Positions 44,401-52,142 of a stretch of 64,000 nucleotides of DNA are shown one piece after another; position 1 is the first letter of the stretch; every line of letters begins with the position of its first letter. A program made the translations under genes and the position numbers. Origin of the DNA: an uncultured Collinsella sp. (lineage in GTDB: Bacteria; Actinomycetota; Coriobacteriia; Coriobacteriales; Coriobacteriaceae); NCBI GenBank assembly GCA_900541695.1, contig UQKL01000003.1:74740-138739 (forward strand), written 5' to 3'. The notes below the pieces were generated by a model. The model was not told the origin of the DNA and made no database searches. It saw only the letters and a program-made list of their open reading frames with translations.

Positions 44401-47400
44401 AAAACACGGCGTCCGGCTATAAGTACTGGCGTTTTGATATTAATGGCAAGGCTGCCAACTCTTATGCCACGGGCTACTACCCGAGCGATGGCGACACGCT
44501 CGAGCTCGTGTACGAGGATCCCACGGGCACGGTTTCCACGCAGGTTTCCGCGACGTGTTCGGTCGTCGGCACCGACGCCAAGGGTGCTCAGCAGACCTGG
44601 GCCGCCGCTCAGAGCATTACGCTGAAGAAGGGCTCGACCGCGGCCGACCTCTCCGAGCAGCTCTTCAAGCAGACCGGCCTCAAGGCGGACTACGACCCCA
44701 ACGGCTCCTGGGGCTGGGCGCTCAATTCGATCACGTCGCCCTTCGACTCCGGCCGCACGCTCGCCTACGACCCGACGACCGAAGCGTACTGGCAGCTGTT
44801 CATCAACGGCAAGTCCTCCATGGTCGGCGCCGGCGGCTACACGCTCAAGGCCGGCGACTCCGTCGTCTGGTACTACTCGAAGTACAACGACCCCGCTCCT
44901 GCCGATCAGCTTTCGGTAAGCTGCACCGTTATCGGCCAGGATGCTTCGGGCGCCCGGCAGACGTGGGCACAGCCTACGACAGCTCTCGTGGACGAGGGAA
45001 CAACCGCTGCTGACCTTTCCGAGCAGATCTTTAAAAAGTCTGGCATTGGCGCCAAAACGGGGGAGAGCTCGTTTGGCTGGTATCTCGAGTCGCTGACCTC
45101 GCCGTTCGAAAAGAACGTGACCCTCTCGAGCGAGAAGGTTGACGAAAACACCTGGAAATATTGGCAGTTCTTTGTCAATGGCAAGCCTGTTGATGTTGGT
45201 GCGGGCGCCTATACGCTTAAGGCAAGCGACGAGATTGCTTGGGTCTATGGCTCCGACGGCACCATGCCTGGTCAGGTCTCCGTTTCGATGGAGATCATCG
45301 GCAAGAAGGACGATAAGGCTCAGCGCTGGACTGATCCTTCGATGCAGGTGTTTGTCGAGGGCACGACGATCAAGGATGCCTCTGCTGCCTACTTCGATGC
45401 CGTTGGCGTCAAGTCCAAGATGTACGACCAATTTGGTTATTGGGGCGTTCACACTCTTGTCTCTCCGCTTGATGGCACCGAGCTGTCGGGTGCTTGGTCG
45501 TTCTTTGTCAACGGCGTTCCTGGGTCTCAGCTCGATAGCGACTATGTGCTCAAGTCGGGTGACAAGATCGTCTGGGCTTATGCTGCTGGCGATACCGTTC
45601 CTAATCCCGATGAAGTCGTAGTTGATCCGAGCGCTTCGCGCCCGACCGATTGGAAAGCCGACTGGAGCGGCAATTCCAATGCGGTGGTCGAGAACGTGTC
45701 CACGCCTACGGGCGCGCTGGCAAGCTCTTGGACGTTTGATTGGAAGGCCTATTCGGGCGCCACGTACCCCAACGCGAGCGAGCCGATTGTCGTAAACGGC
45801 AATGTGTATCTCGCCGTCAACAAGCGCCTGCTTAAGATCGATGCCGAGTCGGGCAAGGTGCTGGCCGAGTCGAATCTTAAGACTGCGATTGGCTACACGA
45901 CGCGTCCGATTTATACGAACGGCTTGGTCATCGTCCCGCTCGATGGCGGTGCGGTCCAGGCTCTGACGGCCGATACGCTCACGACGGTTTGGGTTACCGA
46001 CCCTGTGAGCAAAACTGCTCAGTCGAATTCTCAGCTGACGGTCGATGGCAACTATCTCTATGTCGGCACCGTTGATGTCGACTATGGTAAGGGCGTGTAT
46101 AACAACGGCCATCTGACGCGCATCAATATCCTGACCGGTGCCGTTTCCTGGCAGCACGTCAACGCCGATGAGGGTTATTACTGGACGGGCGCTACCGTGG
46201 GTGACGGCTTTATTCTGGTTCCCACCAGCGCCGGTACCGTTGAGATGCTCAGCAAGTCTTCGGGCGCTGTGCTTGGAAGCGTTTCCGTTGGGGCTATCGT
46301 TAACTCCTCCTGTGTGCTCTCCGCCGACGGTAGCCATGCTTATCTGATTTCGCGCGATGGCAAGCTGCACGTTTTGGCGATTTCTGACGGTAGTTCGCGT
46401 GATGCGGATGCCGCTTCGCGCATTTCCGAAGAGCGCGTCGTCGACCTGGGTCTTACGGGATGCGCCTGCATGCCTACGCTGTATGGCAACAAGCTGATTG
46501 TCGGCGGCGAGGTTTCCGGTGGCTCTGCGCTGGCGATTGTCGACCTTGATAATGACTTTGCTACGACGTTGGTTTCGTCTGCTGATGGCTCCGCGCTTCC
46601 CATCGGCGGCATCAAGGGCGCACCGCTCGTGAGCGCCCAGGCAGATGGCACGTATGTCTACTTCACGGTTAACTACGGTGCGACTTCCGACTATGTGAAC
46701 TACACCTCGGGCGGCGGTGTCTATCGCTACAAGCTGGGTGACGCGCAGGCGACCGGTGCGTTTAGCGCAACGGGACACAACAACTACTGCGACTCGCCGA
46801 TTGCCTGCGACGCCAAGGGCAACCTCTACTACATCAACGATTCCGGCACGTTGTTCAAGCTGAATGGTGGCGTTAAGGTCTCGTTCGAGACTGGCGAGGG
46901 TTCCAAGGTCGATTTCCAGACTACGGCCGACGGCAAGCTGGTTAAGCCTGCCGATCCGACGCGTGAGGGCTACACCTTCGGTGGCTGGTACACCGATGAG
47001 GCTTGCACGGAGGCGTATGACTTCAGCACGCCGGTGACGGCCGATATGACGCTGTATGCCAAGTGGACCAAGAACGCCGTTAACCCTGACGGCAATGGCG
47101 GTTCTGGCTCTAACGGTGGCAGCGGCTCCGGCACTGGTGCTGGTACCGGCGCGGGCACTGGCTCCGGCTCGAAGGGTGGCGCTGTCGCCCCGGGTCAGAA
47201 GCCGGTGACCAAGACGACGGTGTCGACCAAGAGCGGGACCAAGGACAACAAGTCCGACAAGAAGGACTCCGACAAGTCCGACAAGAAGGACGAGAAGAAG
47301 TCTGACAAGAAGGACGGCAAGTCCGACAAGGCATCCGCTTCCACGACCACTGCCAAGAAGTCCACTGAGGCTTCCGCGCAGGAGTCTGGCCTCAACCCGC

Positions 47401-47498
47401 TCGCTATTGTCGGCATCGCGGCCGGCGTGATCGGCCTCGCGCTCATCGCCGTCTTCATGCTGACCAAGCGCGGCAAGGGTGACGGTAATGCCCGATAA
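41469..47498 (+). CDS. Giant cell-surface protein with four DUF4430 domains, B12-regulated
   Basis: A 2009-aa surface protein. An atypically long signal region (KRGLVAFLAFAMAFGTTPAQ near residues 50-70) is followed by a Thr/Ala/Asp-rich stretch. About six ~100-residue Ig-like repeats (residues ~205-900) share YQWL/YTWR and GKYL/GKCL motifs. Four DUF4430 (transcobalamin C-terminal-like) domains follow at ~901-1017, 1024-1138, 1146-1262 and 1270-1377. Next come a PQQ-like beta-propeller (~1394-1800), one Flg_new/InlB B-repeat (YTFGGWYTDEAC, ~1804-1868), Gly-rich and Lys/Ser/Asp-rich linkers, and a C-terminal membrane helix (LAIVGIAAGVIGLALIAVFM). There is no LPXTG motif. ATG 41469 follows GGAGGG; ATG 41550 is an alternative, and a TTG at 41406 lies inside the riboswitch. 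Proposed role: corrinoid capture. Confidence 0.85.
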   Translation: MGELERSMRDDVGQPQGNAPSTDNGGQMDMFEDERKRASLRRHGAIARGVAKRGLVAFLAFAMAFGTTPAQLWADGAEGIAEAVAQATMPSEGAQATDGTADTTAAAADANDSAAGGSSETGDTGSAAPDNVSDDASDDPAASDPASATPASEASDTTAETGDATAVASEPSVAKAASRAADTFSSNNGVSVGKSQSPSRWAGSNFTAFIQSNTTLYANVWTSSSKRASASGCTYQWLAADISNKSDADNSAFVPVEGQTGASIVLDDALRTQLNGKCLRVRITDASGNVIYGPTKGANNQKLTATNTIKAPVPTKTALDAKSYVLIQSSADDSSSYSSVKAEILNPGTTLWANAYDGEAVPNKRIAAQGGWTYQWLASDTRDAEDSAYQVIPGQTGQSLTITDELASQLAGKYIRVKVVGDGQELYGPSSSFGTPASVGYNTPGPVAASDQIALGHIVLAYNGAEFGDDYENVPNANVGDTIKAAAYYLNYDTPTDLYGSDKVDFSWWVADSADGTFEQVATGDTFTVTKECANRYLKVVAKAKKGIPGSDSCETKAGRILPKGATTLDSVAFTNASKGAKDTGSTIEACAYKAVDYSSEPVTEGVTYTWRWSSVDPSSSAFDAKTDWHVVEGKTDSSFTIPDDYAKRWVSVSATAGDNTVEATTAVAVKAAGSHELFLAYLKKIVGDQSDDAKFVYKSGEKIGVTAFEKTSAGTKGAELTSDQLTYTWQIADSAQGPFTTLTDENAHRPSFVISQKYVGKYLKCIVDGGYNTDYASTRYAIVKGEDAKAYTLTSVNVASSGNLAQVGGTLTPTANYMATGDWGDYETALPEGSLVDYRWYLADDAEGTNAHELFGADETTGAITLPASAEGKYAYVVANAGNNDVKSTAWLVNSSDEKSLSVNVRVVGVSKHDVGQSYDLVDWVPTASFEWSSTQKMSAWDIFAKVLDDAGYSYSTDGGVPYSVTNPDKSQTLAMENTASGYKYWRFDINGKAANSYATGYYPSDGDTLELVYEDPTGTVSTQVSATCSVVGTDAKGAQQTWAAAQSITLKKGSTAADLSEQLFKQTGLKADYDPNGSWGWALNSITSPFDSGRTLAYDPTTEAYWQLFINGKSSMVGAGGYTLKAGDSVVWYYSKYNDPAPADQLSVSCTVIGQDASGARQTWAQPTTALVDEGTTAADLSEQIFKKSGIGAKTGESSFGWYLESLTSPFEKNVTLSSEKVDENTWKYWQFFVNGKPVDVGAGAYTLKASDEIAWVYGSDGTMPGQVSVSMEIIGKKDDKAQRWTDPSMQVFVEGTTIKDASAAYFDAVGVKSKMYDQFGYWGVHTLVSPLDGTELSGAWSFFVNGVPGSQLDSDYVLKSGDKIVWAYAAGDTVPNPDEVVVDPSASRPTDWKADWSGNSNAVVENVSTPTGALASSWTFDWKAYSGATYPNASEPIVVNGNVYLAVNKRLLKIDAESGKVLAESNLKTAIGYTTRPIYTNGLVIVPLDGGAVQALTADTLTTVWVTDPVSKTAQSNSQLTVDGNYLYVGTVDVDYGKGVYNNGHLTRINILTGAVSWQHVNADEGYYWTGATVGDGFILVPTSAGTVEMLSKSSGAVLGSVSVGAIVNSSCVLSADGSHAYLISRDGKLHVLAISDGSSRDADAASRISEERVVDLGLTGCACMPTLYGNKLIVGGEVSGGSALAIVDLDNDFATTLVSSADGSALPIGGIKGAPLVSAQADGTYVYFTVNYGATSDYVNYTSGGGVYRYKLGDAQATGAFSATGHNNYCDSPIACDAKGNLYYINDSGTLFKLNGGVKVSFETGEGSKVDFQTTADGKLVKPADPTREGYTFGGWYTDEACTEAYDFSTPVTADMTLYAKWTKNAVNPDGNGGSGSNGGSGSGTGAGTGAGTGSGSKGGAVAPGQKPVTKTTVSTKSGTKDNKSDKKDSDKSDKKDEKKSDKKDGKSDKASASTTTAKKSTEASAQESGLNPLAIVGIAAGVIGLALIAVFMLTKRGKGDGNAR

Positions 47499-48390
47499 GC
47501 CCAAGGGGACCAACGGGCAGCAGCCCGACTCCTCGTTTATCCAGCTCGACGATGCAAAGCAAAAGGGCGCCGCTTCGGCGGCGTCCGCCCCGCGGCGCAA
47601 GGCGATGCTTGGCGCTCTGACCGCGGTTTGTATCGCGTTGATCGTCGTATCGCTGGGCTTTGTCCACCCCTCCGAGAGCGGCGCCTGGTCCATTGATTGG
47701 ATCGTCCAGACCGTGACGGGGGAGAGCGTCGTCGCCAATGATGCCAAGGTGCCTGGTTCGGCTGCTGCTTCTAGCAAGGCCGACTCCAAGAATTCCAAGG
47801 TTTCGGGCGATGCGAAAGATAAGTCCAAGGACTCGGGTGACGCCAAGGGCGATTCCGAGTCTTCGAACAAGAGCTCGGATAAAAACTCGGAAGGCAAAAA
47901 GTCCGAAGAGCAGGATGGCAAGAAGTCTGGCGAAGCATCGGTTTCTCAGAATACCGGAGCTGCCGATACGACCAACACGTCTGGCGGTGCCTCTTCGGGC
48001 GGTGGCCAGTCGTCTGGCGGGGCCACGGCCTCTAACGGCGGAGGCGCTTCCACGGGCGGCCAGGGTGGCTCGCAGGAGTCTGGATACGTTACTGTGTCGG
48101 TCTCGGTTACGTCGAGTGCCGTGGGCAATCCTGTGTCCGCCGGCGGCACCTATACCTTTAACGAAGGTGCCACCGTCTACGACGCCCTATGCGCGCTCGG
48201 GCTTTCCGTCAACGCACACGGCTCATCGTACGGCACGTATGTCGCCGCGATCGGCGGTTTGGCCGAGAAGCAGTATGGCGGCACGAGCGGTTGGATGTAC
48301 TCTGTCAACGGCTCGACGCCCATGACGGCCTGCAGCAACTACGTTCTCTCCAACGGCGACAACGTCGTCTGGTATTACGTAACAGGCTAG
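47488..48390 (+). CDS. Membrane-anchored single DUF4430 protein
   Basis: A 300-aa protein overlapping the end of the giant DUF4430 gene, so both are under the same B12 riboswitch. The N-terminus is cytoplasmic (~35 residues), then a membrane helix follows basic residues (RRKAMLGALTAVCIALIVVSLGF). A long Lys/Ser/Asp- and Gly/Ser-rich linker (~75-205) precedes one C-terminal DUF4430 domain (GGTYTFNEGATVYDALCALG; GGTSGWMYSVNGSTP; SNGDNVVWYYVTG). Topology is thus opposite to its partner, which is anchored at the C-terminus. ATG 47488 has AAGGG eight bases upstream; GTG 47479 is possible. A partner or handoff role in corrinoid uptake is inferred. Confidence 0.85.
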   Translation: MPDKPKGTNGQQPDSSFIQLDDAKQKGAASAASAPRRKAMLGALTAVCIALIVVSLGFVHPSESGAWSIDWIVQTVTGESVVANDAKVPGSAAASSKADSKNSKVSGDAKDKSKDSGDAKGDSESSNKSSDKNSEGKKSEEQDGKKSGEASVSQNTGAADTTNTSGGASSGGGQSSGGATASNGGGASTGGQGGSQESGYVTVSVSVTSSAVGNPVSAGGTYTFNEGATVYDALCALGLSVNAHGSSYGTYVAAIGGLAEKQYGGTSGWMYSVNGSTPMTACSNYVLSNGDNVVWYYVTG

Positions 48391-48411
48391 GGATCTCAAC
48401 ATAACGCACGG

Positions 48412-48451
48412 AACGGGCAGCTCGGACAAACATCCAGGCCGCCCGTTTTTT
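48412..48451 (+). terminator. Terminator of the DUF4430 operon
   Basis: AACGGGC(A)GC pairs with GC(C)GCCCGTT and is followed by a run of six T residues at 48446-48451. Confidence 0.8.
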
Positions 48452-48460
48452 GATGCGAAT

Positions 48461-48690
48461 GGGACGGAGTTTCCCAATCGAGGCTCAACCGGAAAGCGCG
48501 TCCCACTCTGGAGGCGGATTCCGGGATGCAGTTTCCGCTTCGATGGCCATTGGGAAACCGCATCCCGTTCCGAGGTCGGATTCCGGGATGCACTTTCCGC
48601 TTGAGTGGCGTTGCGGAAACTGTGTCCCGCTTTGAGGCCTCAATCTGGGACGCGCTTTCCGGAACGGCGCCCATGGGGAAGGCGCGTCCC
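48461..48690. repeat. Tandem array of four 44-bp palindromes, 62-bp period
   Basis: Four hairpin units lie at 48461-48504, 48523-48566, 48585-48628 and 48647-48690. Each has a 14-base arm of the form GGGAYGnnnTTTCC, a 16-base centre, and a 14-base reverse arm GGAAnnnnnnTCCC. Units are separated by exactly 18 bases (for example GTTCCGAGGTCGGATTCC). Arms differ between units, but in most positions both sides of a stem changed together (GGGATGCAGTTTCC with GGAAACCGCATCCC; GGGACGCGCTTTCC with GGAAGGCGCGTCCC). No open frame of interest covers the array. It lies between the DUF4430 operon terminator and the gtrA terminator. Confidence 0.8.
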
Positions 48691-48741
48691 ATTTCGGCAC
48701 CGTGGCCCGTCCCGTACGTCTTCCTCGACAGCCTCGTCAAA

Positions 48742-48777
48742 CAAAAAAACCGGCTGGAACGTGAATTCCAACCGGTT
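48742..48777 (-). terminator. Terminator of the distal GtrA gene
   Basis: AACCGGTTGGAA and TTCCAGCCGGTT form a 12-bp stem (one G-T pair), and the minus strand continues with TTTTTGTTTG. Confidence 0.85.
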
Positions 48778-48803
48778 ATATATTCAAGCAAATGTCGAAT
48801 CGA

Positions 48804-49211
48804 CTATGACTGCGCGCCTTCGAGGAAGAAGCGGCGGCTGAAGTAGTTGTACCAGGTGACCAGGAACGTGGCGATGGCCTTCATGGCCTGGTAGCCGATG
48901 CTCAAAAACGTGACGCCCACAAACATGTACAGATCGTTAAGGCCCAAACCAATCACCGACAGGATGGTGAAGATCGTAAACTCGCGCTTGCGGCTCATGC
49001 CCTCGCGATGGTCGAACACGTACTTCATGCTGAGCCAGTAGTTGACCACGACGGACGTGATAAACGAGATCGTGGTGCTCATCAAAAAGTCGAGGTGGAA
49101 CAGCTCGACGAGTGCAATGAGCATGCCCCAGTCGATGCCAAAGGAGATAAGACCCACGACAGCGAACTTGAGGAACTGCTTGGTATGAGGTTGTGCCAGT
49201 GCCTTGCGCAC
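48804..49211 (-). CDS. GtrA-family membrane protein (copy 1)
   Basis: A 135-aa GtrA-like protein with four membrane helices (FLKFAVVGLISFGIDWGMLIALV; FLMSTTISFITSVVVNYWLSMKYVF; FTIFTILSVIGLGLNDLYMFVG; AMKAIATFLVTWYNYFSRRFF). The GTG at 49211 is preferred because it gives the family-typical start VRKALAQPHTKQFLKF; a TTG 27 codons upstream adds a Cys/Lys/Arg-rich stretch not expected in this family. GtrA proteins are thought to help move undecaprenyl-linked sugars across the membrane. It is a diverged tandem paralogue of the gene at 49432. No glycosyltransferase gene is adjacent. Confidence 0.85.
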   Translation of the reverse strand: MRKALAQPHTKQFLKFAVVGLISFGIDWGMLIALVELFHLDFLMSTTISFITSVVVNYWLSMKYVFDHREGMSRKREFTIFTILSVIGLGLNDLYMFVGVTFLSIGYQAMKAIATFLVTWYNYFSRRFFLEGAQS

Positions 49212-49362
49212 GTAATCACATCCAATGCGTTGACGAATCGAGCAACGAGATACTTTAGAGCTTTTGCAAGGGAAACGTAAGGTCTTTGGCAAGAACTATA
49301 CGAACTCGCCAAATATTCAAGAGGTAATCCGCAAACGTTGCAAATCTTCCCGCAAACGAGCA

Positions 49363-49408
49363 GGGCCCACGAACAACGCAGCACTCGATGCGCATCGTCC
49401 GTGGGCCC
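49363..49408. repeat. Inverted repeat between the two GtrA genes
   Basis: GGGCCCACG and CGTGGGCCC form a 9-bp stem with a long loop. No T-run follows on either strand, so it is at best a weak terminator of the upstream gtrA copy. Confidence 0.4.
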
Positions 49409-49431
49409 CGTAGTGCAACGAGGAGGTCGAG

Positions 49432-49827
49432 CTACTTGGTCTCGTCGCCCTCCAGGAAGATCTTTCGGGTCACAAAGTTGTAGACCATGACCAGCGCGGT
49501 GGCGCAAATCTTGGCGATATTGGCCTCGAGCCCCAGGCCGGCGTTGAGCGCCAGCACGATGCCGTCGTTGAGCGCCAAGCCGATCACGGACAGCACGACA
49601 AAGATGATGAACTCGCGGTGGCGGCTCATGCCCTCCTTGTGCGCAAACACGTACTTCATGCTCGCGACGTAGTTAAAGATGAGCGAGACGATAAAGCCGC
49701 TGGTGTTGGCGATCAGGATGTTGAGGCCCAGACCGTAGTGGAGCAGATTCATGATGCCAAAGTCGATGACGGTGGCAATGACGCCGACGACGCCAAACTT
49801 CATGATCTGCGCAAGGAGCTTTTGCAT
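49432..49827 (-). CDS. GtrA-family membrane protein (copy 2)
   Basis: A 131-aa four-helix GtrA protein. It shares with copy 1 the blocks NYxxSMKYVFxHxEGMSRxREF and LSVIGLxLND and the final FVTRKIFLEG-like end, so it is a tandem duplicate that has diverged. The ATG at 49827 follows AAGGCAGGT; a TTG 21 codons earlier is an unlikely start. Probable role: flippase-type membrane partner in cell-envelope glycosylation, by family analogy only. Confidence 0.87.
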   Translation of the reverse strand: MQKLLAQIMKFGVVGVIATVIDFGIMNLLHYGLGLNILIANTSGFIVSLIFNYVASMKYVFAHKEGMSRHREFIIFVVLSVIGLALNDGIVLALNAGLGLEANIAKICATALVMVYNFVTRKIFLEGDETK

Positions 49828-49905
49828 GGTACCTGCCTTAGAGTGGCGCCGGAGCGCCGCGGGGATGACAAACTCAGCAAGTTTAGCCAATCCCCGCGGG
49901 TGGAG

Positions 49906-51822
49906 CTAGGCGCGCTCCTCGATAGCACCGTTTCTATATGCATCGAGCAGCTGGCGTAGGTCCTGGATTTGGCTGCGGATCTTGGCGCCAGTGTCGGTAT
50001 CGCTTACCATGCGGCGGCGGTCGGCCTCGTCAAAGCGGTTGGTCTCGCTTTCGATGTCCACGTTGCGGGTGAGCGCCTCGGCAACGGTGGTAAAGGCCCG
50101 GTGCGACTTAAGACGGCATCCGCGCGAGCTCGAGATAAGCGTGTAGCCGGCGATGCCCGTTTTGGGGTGGTAGGCGCGGCAGAAGCCGCCATCGATGACC
50201 AGCAGCTTGCCTTCGGCGCGGATGGGCTGCTCGCCCTTGGTGGTTTTAACGGGTGTGTGGCCGTTGATGATGTGGCCGGTCGGCGAACATGCCATGGGTG
50301 CGACGCCGAACTCGCGCATGATGTCGTCGCAGACCGAGGGCGACTTGGTAAGCGTAAAGTATGGGTCCATCGGCTCGGCCCAGGTGCTCTTATCGGCGAT
50401 ATAGGCGCGCTCAAAGGTACGCACCAGGCGTCCGCTGGCGGGTGAGTTAAAGCCGATCCACAGGTACCACATCCAGTCGAGGGCGTCGCGGTCGCCTACG
50501 CGCCAGGCGCGGCGGGCGATGTGGTCGCAAAAATCGAGATAATCACGGCCGGCGTGCCAGGTACCCAGGCAGTTCATGCTGCTAAAGGTGCCGTCTTCGT
50601 TGAGCGGCACGCAGCCATGGAACAGCAGGTTGCCGTTGGTGACCTTGTACATCGAGCCGTGGGTGTAGAGAAAATCGATATGGCGATGCAGGTGATCGGC
50701 GGTGACAAATTCGGACACGAGCTTGTCGATGATGTGTTGCTCCTGGGGCGTGAGCGTGTAAGGGTCCGTCGGGTCGACGGTGGGGAAGTCGTTGGTCGCG
50801 AGCGGCCACACGCTGCCGTCGGCGAGCGTGACCGTGCCGGTGTCGTGGTCGATCTTGTCGAGCAGCAGGCGGTCGGTCATGTCGAACTCGGGGTGACGCT
50901 GGATAATCTGGCCCTCGAGTTTAAAGAGCAGCACGTTGATGGCCTTGATCAGCGGGGTGATGGACTCGCCGGCGGTATAGGTGGCGTCGGCGAAGGCGAC
51001 AAGCTCGCGCAGCGAGATGCCGTAATCGTTCTCGAGGATCTCGTAATTGTCGTAGCGCAGGTTGTTGCGCAGCACCGTGGCGATGCAGGCGGGCTCACCG
51101 GCCGCAGCGCCCATCCACAGCAGATCGTGGTTACCCCACTGAATATCGAGCGAATGATAGGTGAGCAGGCGGTCCATAATCTTGGCCGCACCGCCGCCGC
51201 GGTCGAAGATGTCGCCCACCAAGTGCAGGTGGTCGACGGCGAGCCGCTTGATGAGCGAGGCAAGCGACTCGATAAAGTCGTCGGCGCTGGCGGTCTCCAG
51301 GATGGACTCAATGATGCGCTCGTGATAACGCACGCGGTAGTTGTTCTCGTCTGGATGCGTGTGCAGCAACTCGTCGATGATGTAGGCGTAATCACGCGGG
51401 ATGGCCTTACGCACCTTGGAGCGGGTGTAGCGACTCGAAAGCGAGCGGGCAACCACAATGAGCTGGTCGAGCATGGTCTTGTACCAGGTGGGCGAGTCCT
51501 CGCGCCGGCTGCGGACAAGATCGATCTTCTCGCGCGGATAGTAGATGAGCGTGCACAGCTCGCCCTTTTCGTCAAAGGAGAGCGTGTCGCCAAAGATCTC
51601 GTCGACATGCTCGCGCACGACGCCCGAGCAGTTGTTGAGGATGTGCATAAAGGCTTCGTATTCGCCATGCACATCGCTCATAAAATGCTCGGTGCCCTTG
51701 GGCAGGTTGAGGATGGCCGAGAGGTTGATGATTTCGGTAAATGCGGATTGCTCGGTGGGGAACTGTCTCGACAGCAGACGCAGATACTTGAAGTCTTGCG
51801 GATTGCGATCGAATGCGACCAT
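49906..51822 (-). CDS. fbp: Fructose-1,6-bisphosphatase class III
   Basis: A 638-aa class III FBPase, a metallophosphoesterase-fold enzyme of gluconeogenesis in Firmicutes and related gut bacteria. The metal-binding motifs are visible: FMSDVHGEYEAF near residue 50, LVGDIFDRGGGAAKIMD near 200, and QWGNHDLLWMG just after. DGGFCRAYHPKTGIAGYTL near the C-terminus is specific to the family. ATG 51822 follows GGAAGGTG; a TTG 15 codons upstream is rejected. It appears monocistronic. Confidence 0.96.
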   Translation of the reverse strand: MVAFDRNPQDFKYLRLLSRQFPTEQSAFTEIINLSAILNLPKGTEHFMSDVHGEYEAFMHILNNCSGVVREHVDEIFGDTLSFDEKGELCTLIYYPREKIDLVRSRREDSPTWYKTMLDQLIVVARSLSSRYTRSKVRKAIPRDYAYIIDELLHTHPDENNYRVRYHERIIESILETASADDFIESLASLIKRLAVDHLHLVGDIFDRGGGAAKIMDRLLTYHSLDIQWGNHDLLWMGAAAGEPACIATVLRNNLRYDNYEILENDYGISLRELVAFADATYTAGESITPLIKAINVLLFKLEGQIIQRHPEFDMTDRLLLDKIDHDTGTVTLADGSVWPLATNDFPTVDPTDPYTLTPQEQHIIDKLVSEFVTADHLHRHIDFLYTHGSMYKVTNGNLLFHGCVPLNEDGTFSSMNCLGTWHAGRDYLDFCDHIARRAWRVGDRDALDWMWYLWIGFNSPASGRLVRTFERAYIADKSTWAEPMDPYFTLTKSPSVCDDIMREFGVAPMACSPTGHIINGHTPVKTTKGEQPIRAEGKLLVIDGGFCRAYHPKTGIAGYTLISSSRGCRLKSHRAFTTVAEALTRNVDIESETNRFDEADRRRMVSDTDTGAKIRSQIQDLRQLLDAYRNGAIEERA

Positions 51823-52142
51823 GAAGCACCTTCCGATGTGGTTGGTAAAACTGATAAACAGCGTCAAACGTTTATCAGTATGCGCCGGCTTTGTTTCGAT
51901 TTTGCGCCGGCGGCTGAATTGTCGGCTGAACGGTTTGGTAAATCGATTTAGTTGAGGTTGATGTGTCGGTTGGGTGGAGACGTAGGGTCGTTTTTTTGCA
52001 GGCGCATACCTCCGGGATCGATAGAGATGATGACGGTAAAGATGTTCACTACCTTTGGTTCAATTTGGTAAATAGCGGACATTTGTACCGTATTCACACT
52101 TGCTGTGCGATAATTTGCGCAGCAATGAGTAAGGAGCCTCAT

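Noticed and set aside
47390-47495. Sortase (LPXTG) anchor on the DUF4430 protein
   Set aside because: There is a C-terminal membrane helix and basic tail but no LPXTG-like motif before it.
43179-47921. Very long open frame on the minus strand opposite the DUF4430 gene
   Set aside because: It mirrors the codon bias of the plus-strand gene. Its translation is low-complexity and Arg/Gly/Ala-rich with no motifs, whereas the plus strand has clear domains and a riboswitch.
48461-48690. Possible CRISPR array
   Set aside because: Repeats alternate in orientation, arms vary with compensation, spacers are nearly conserved rather than unique, and no cas gene is present.
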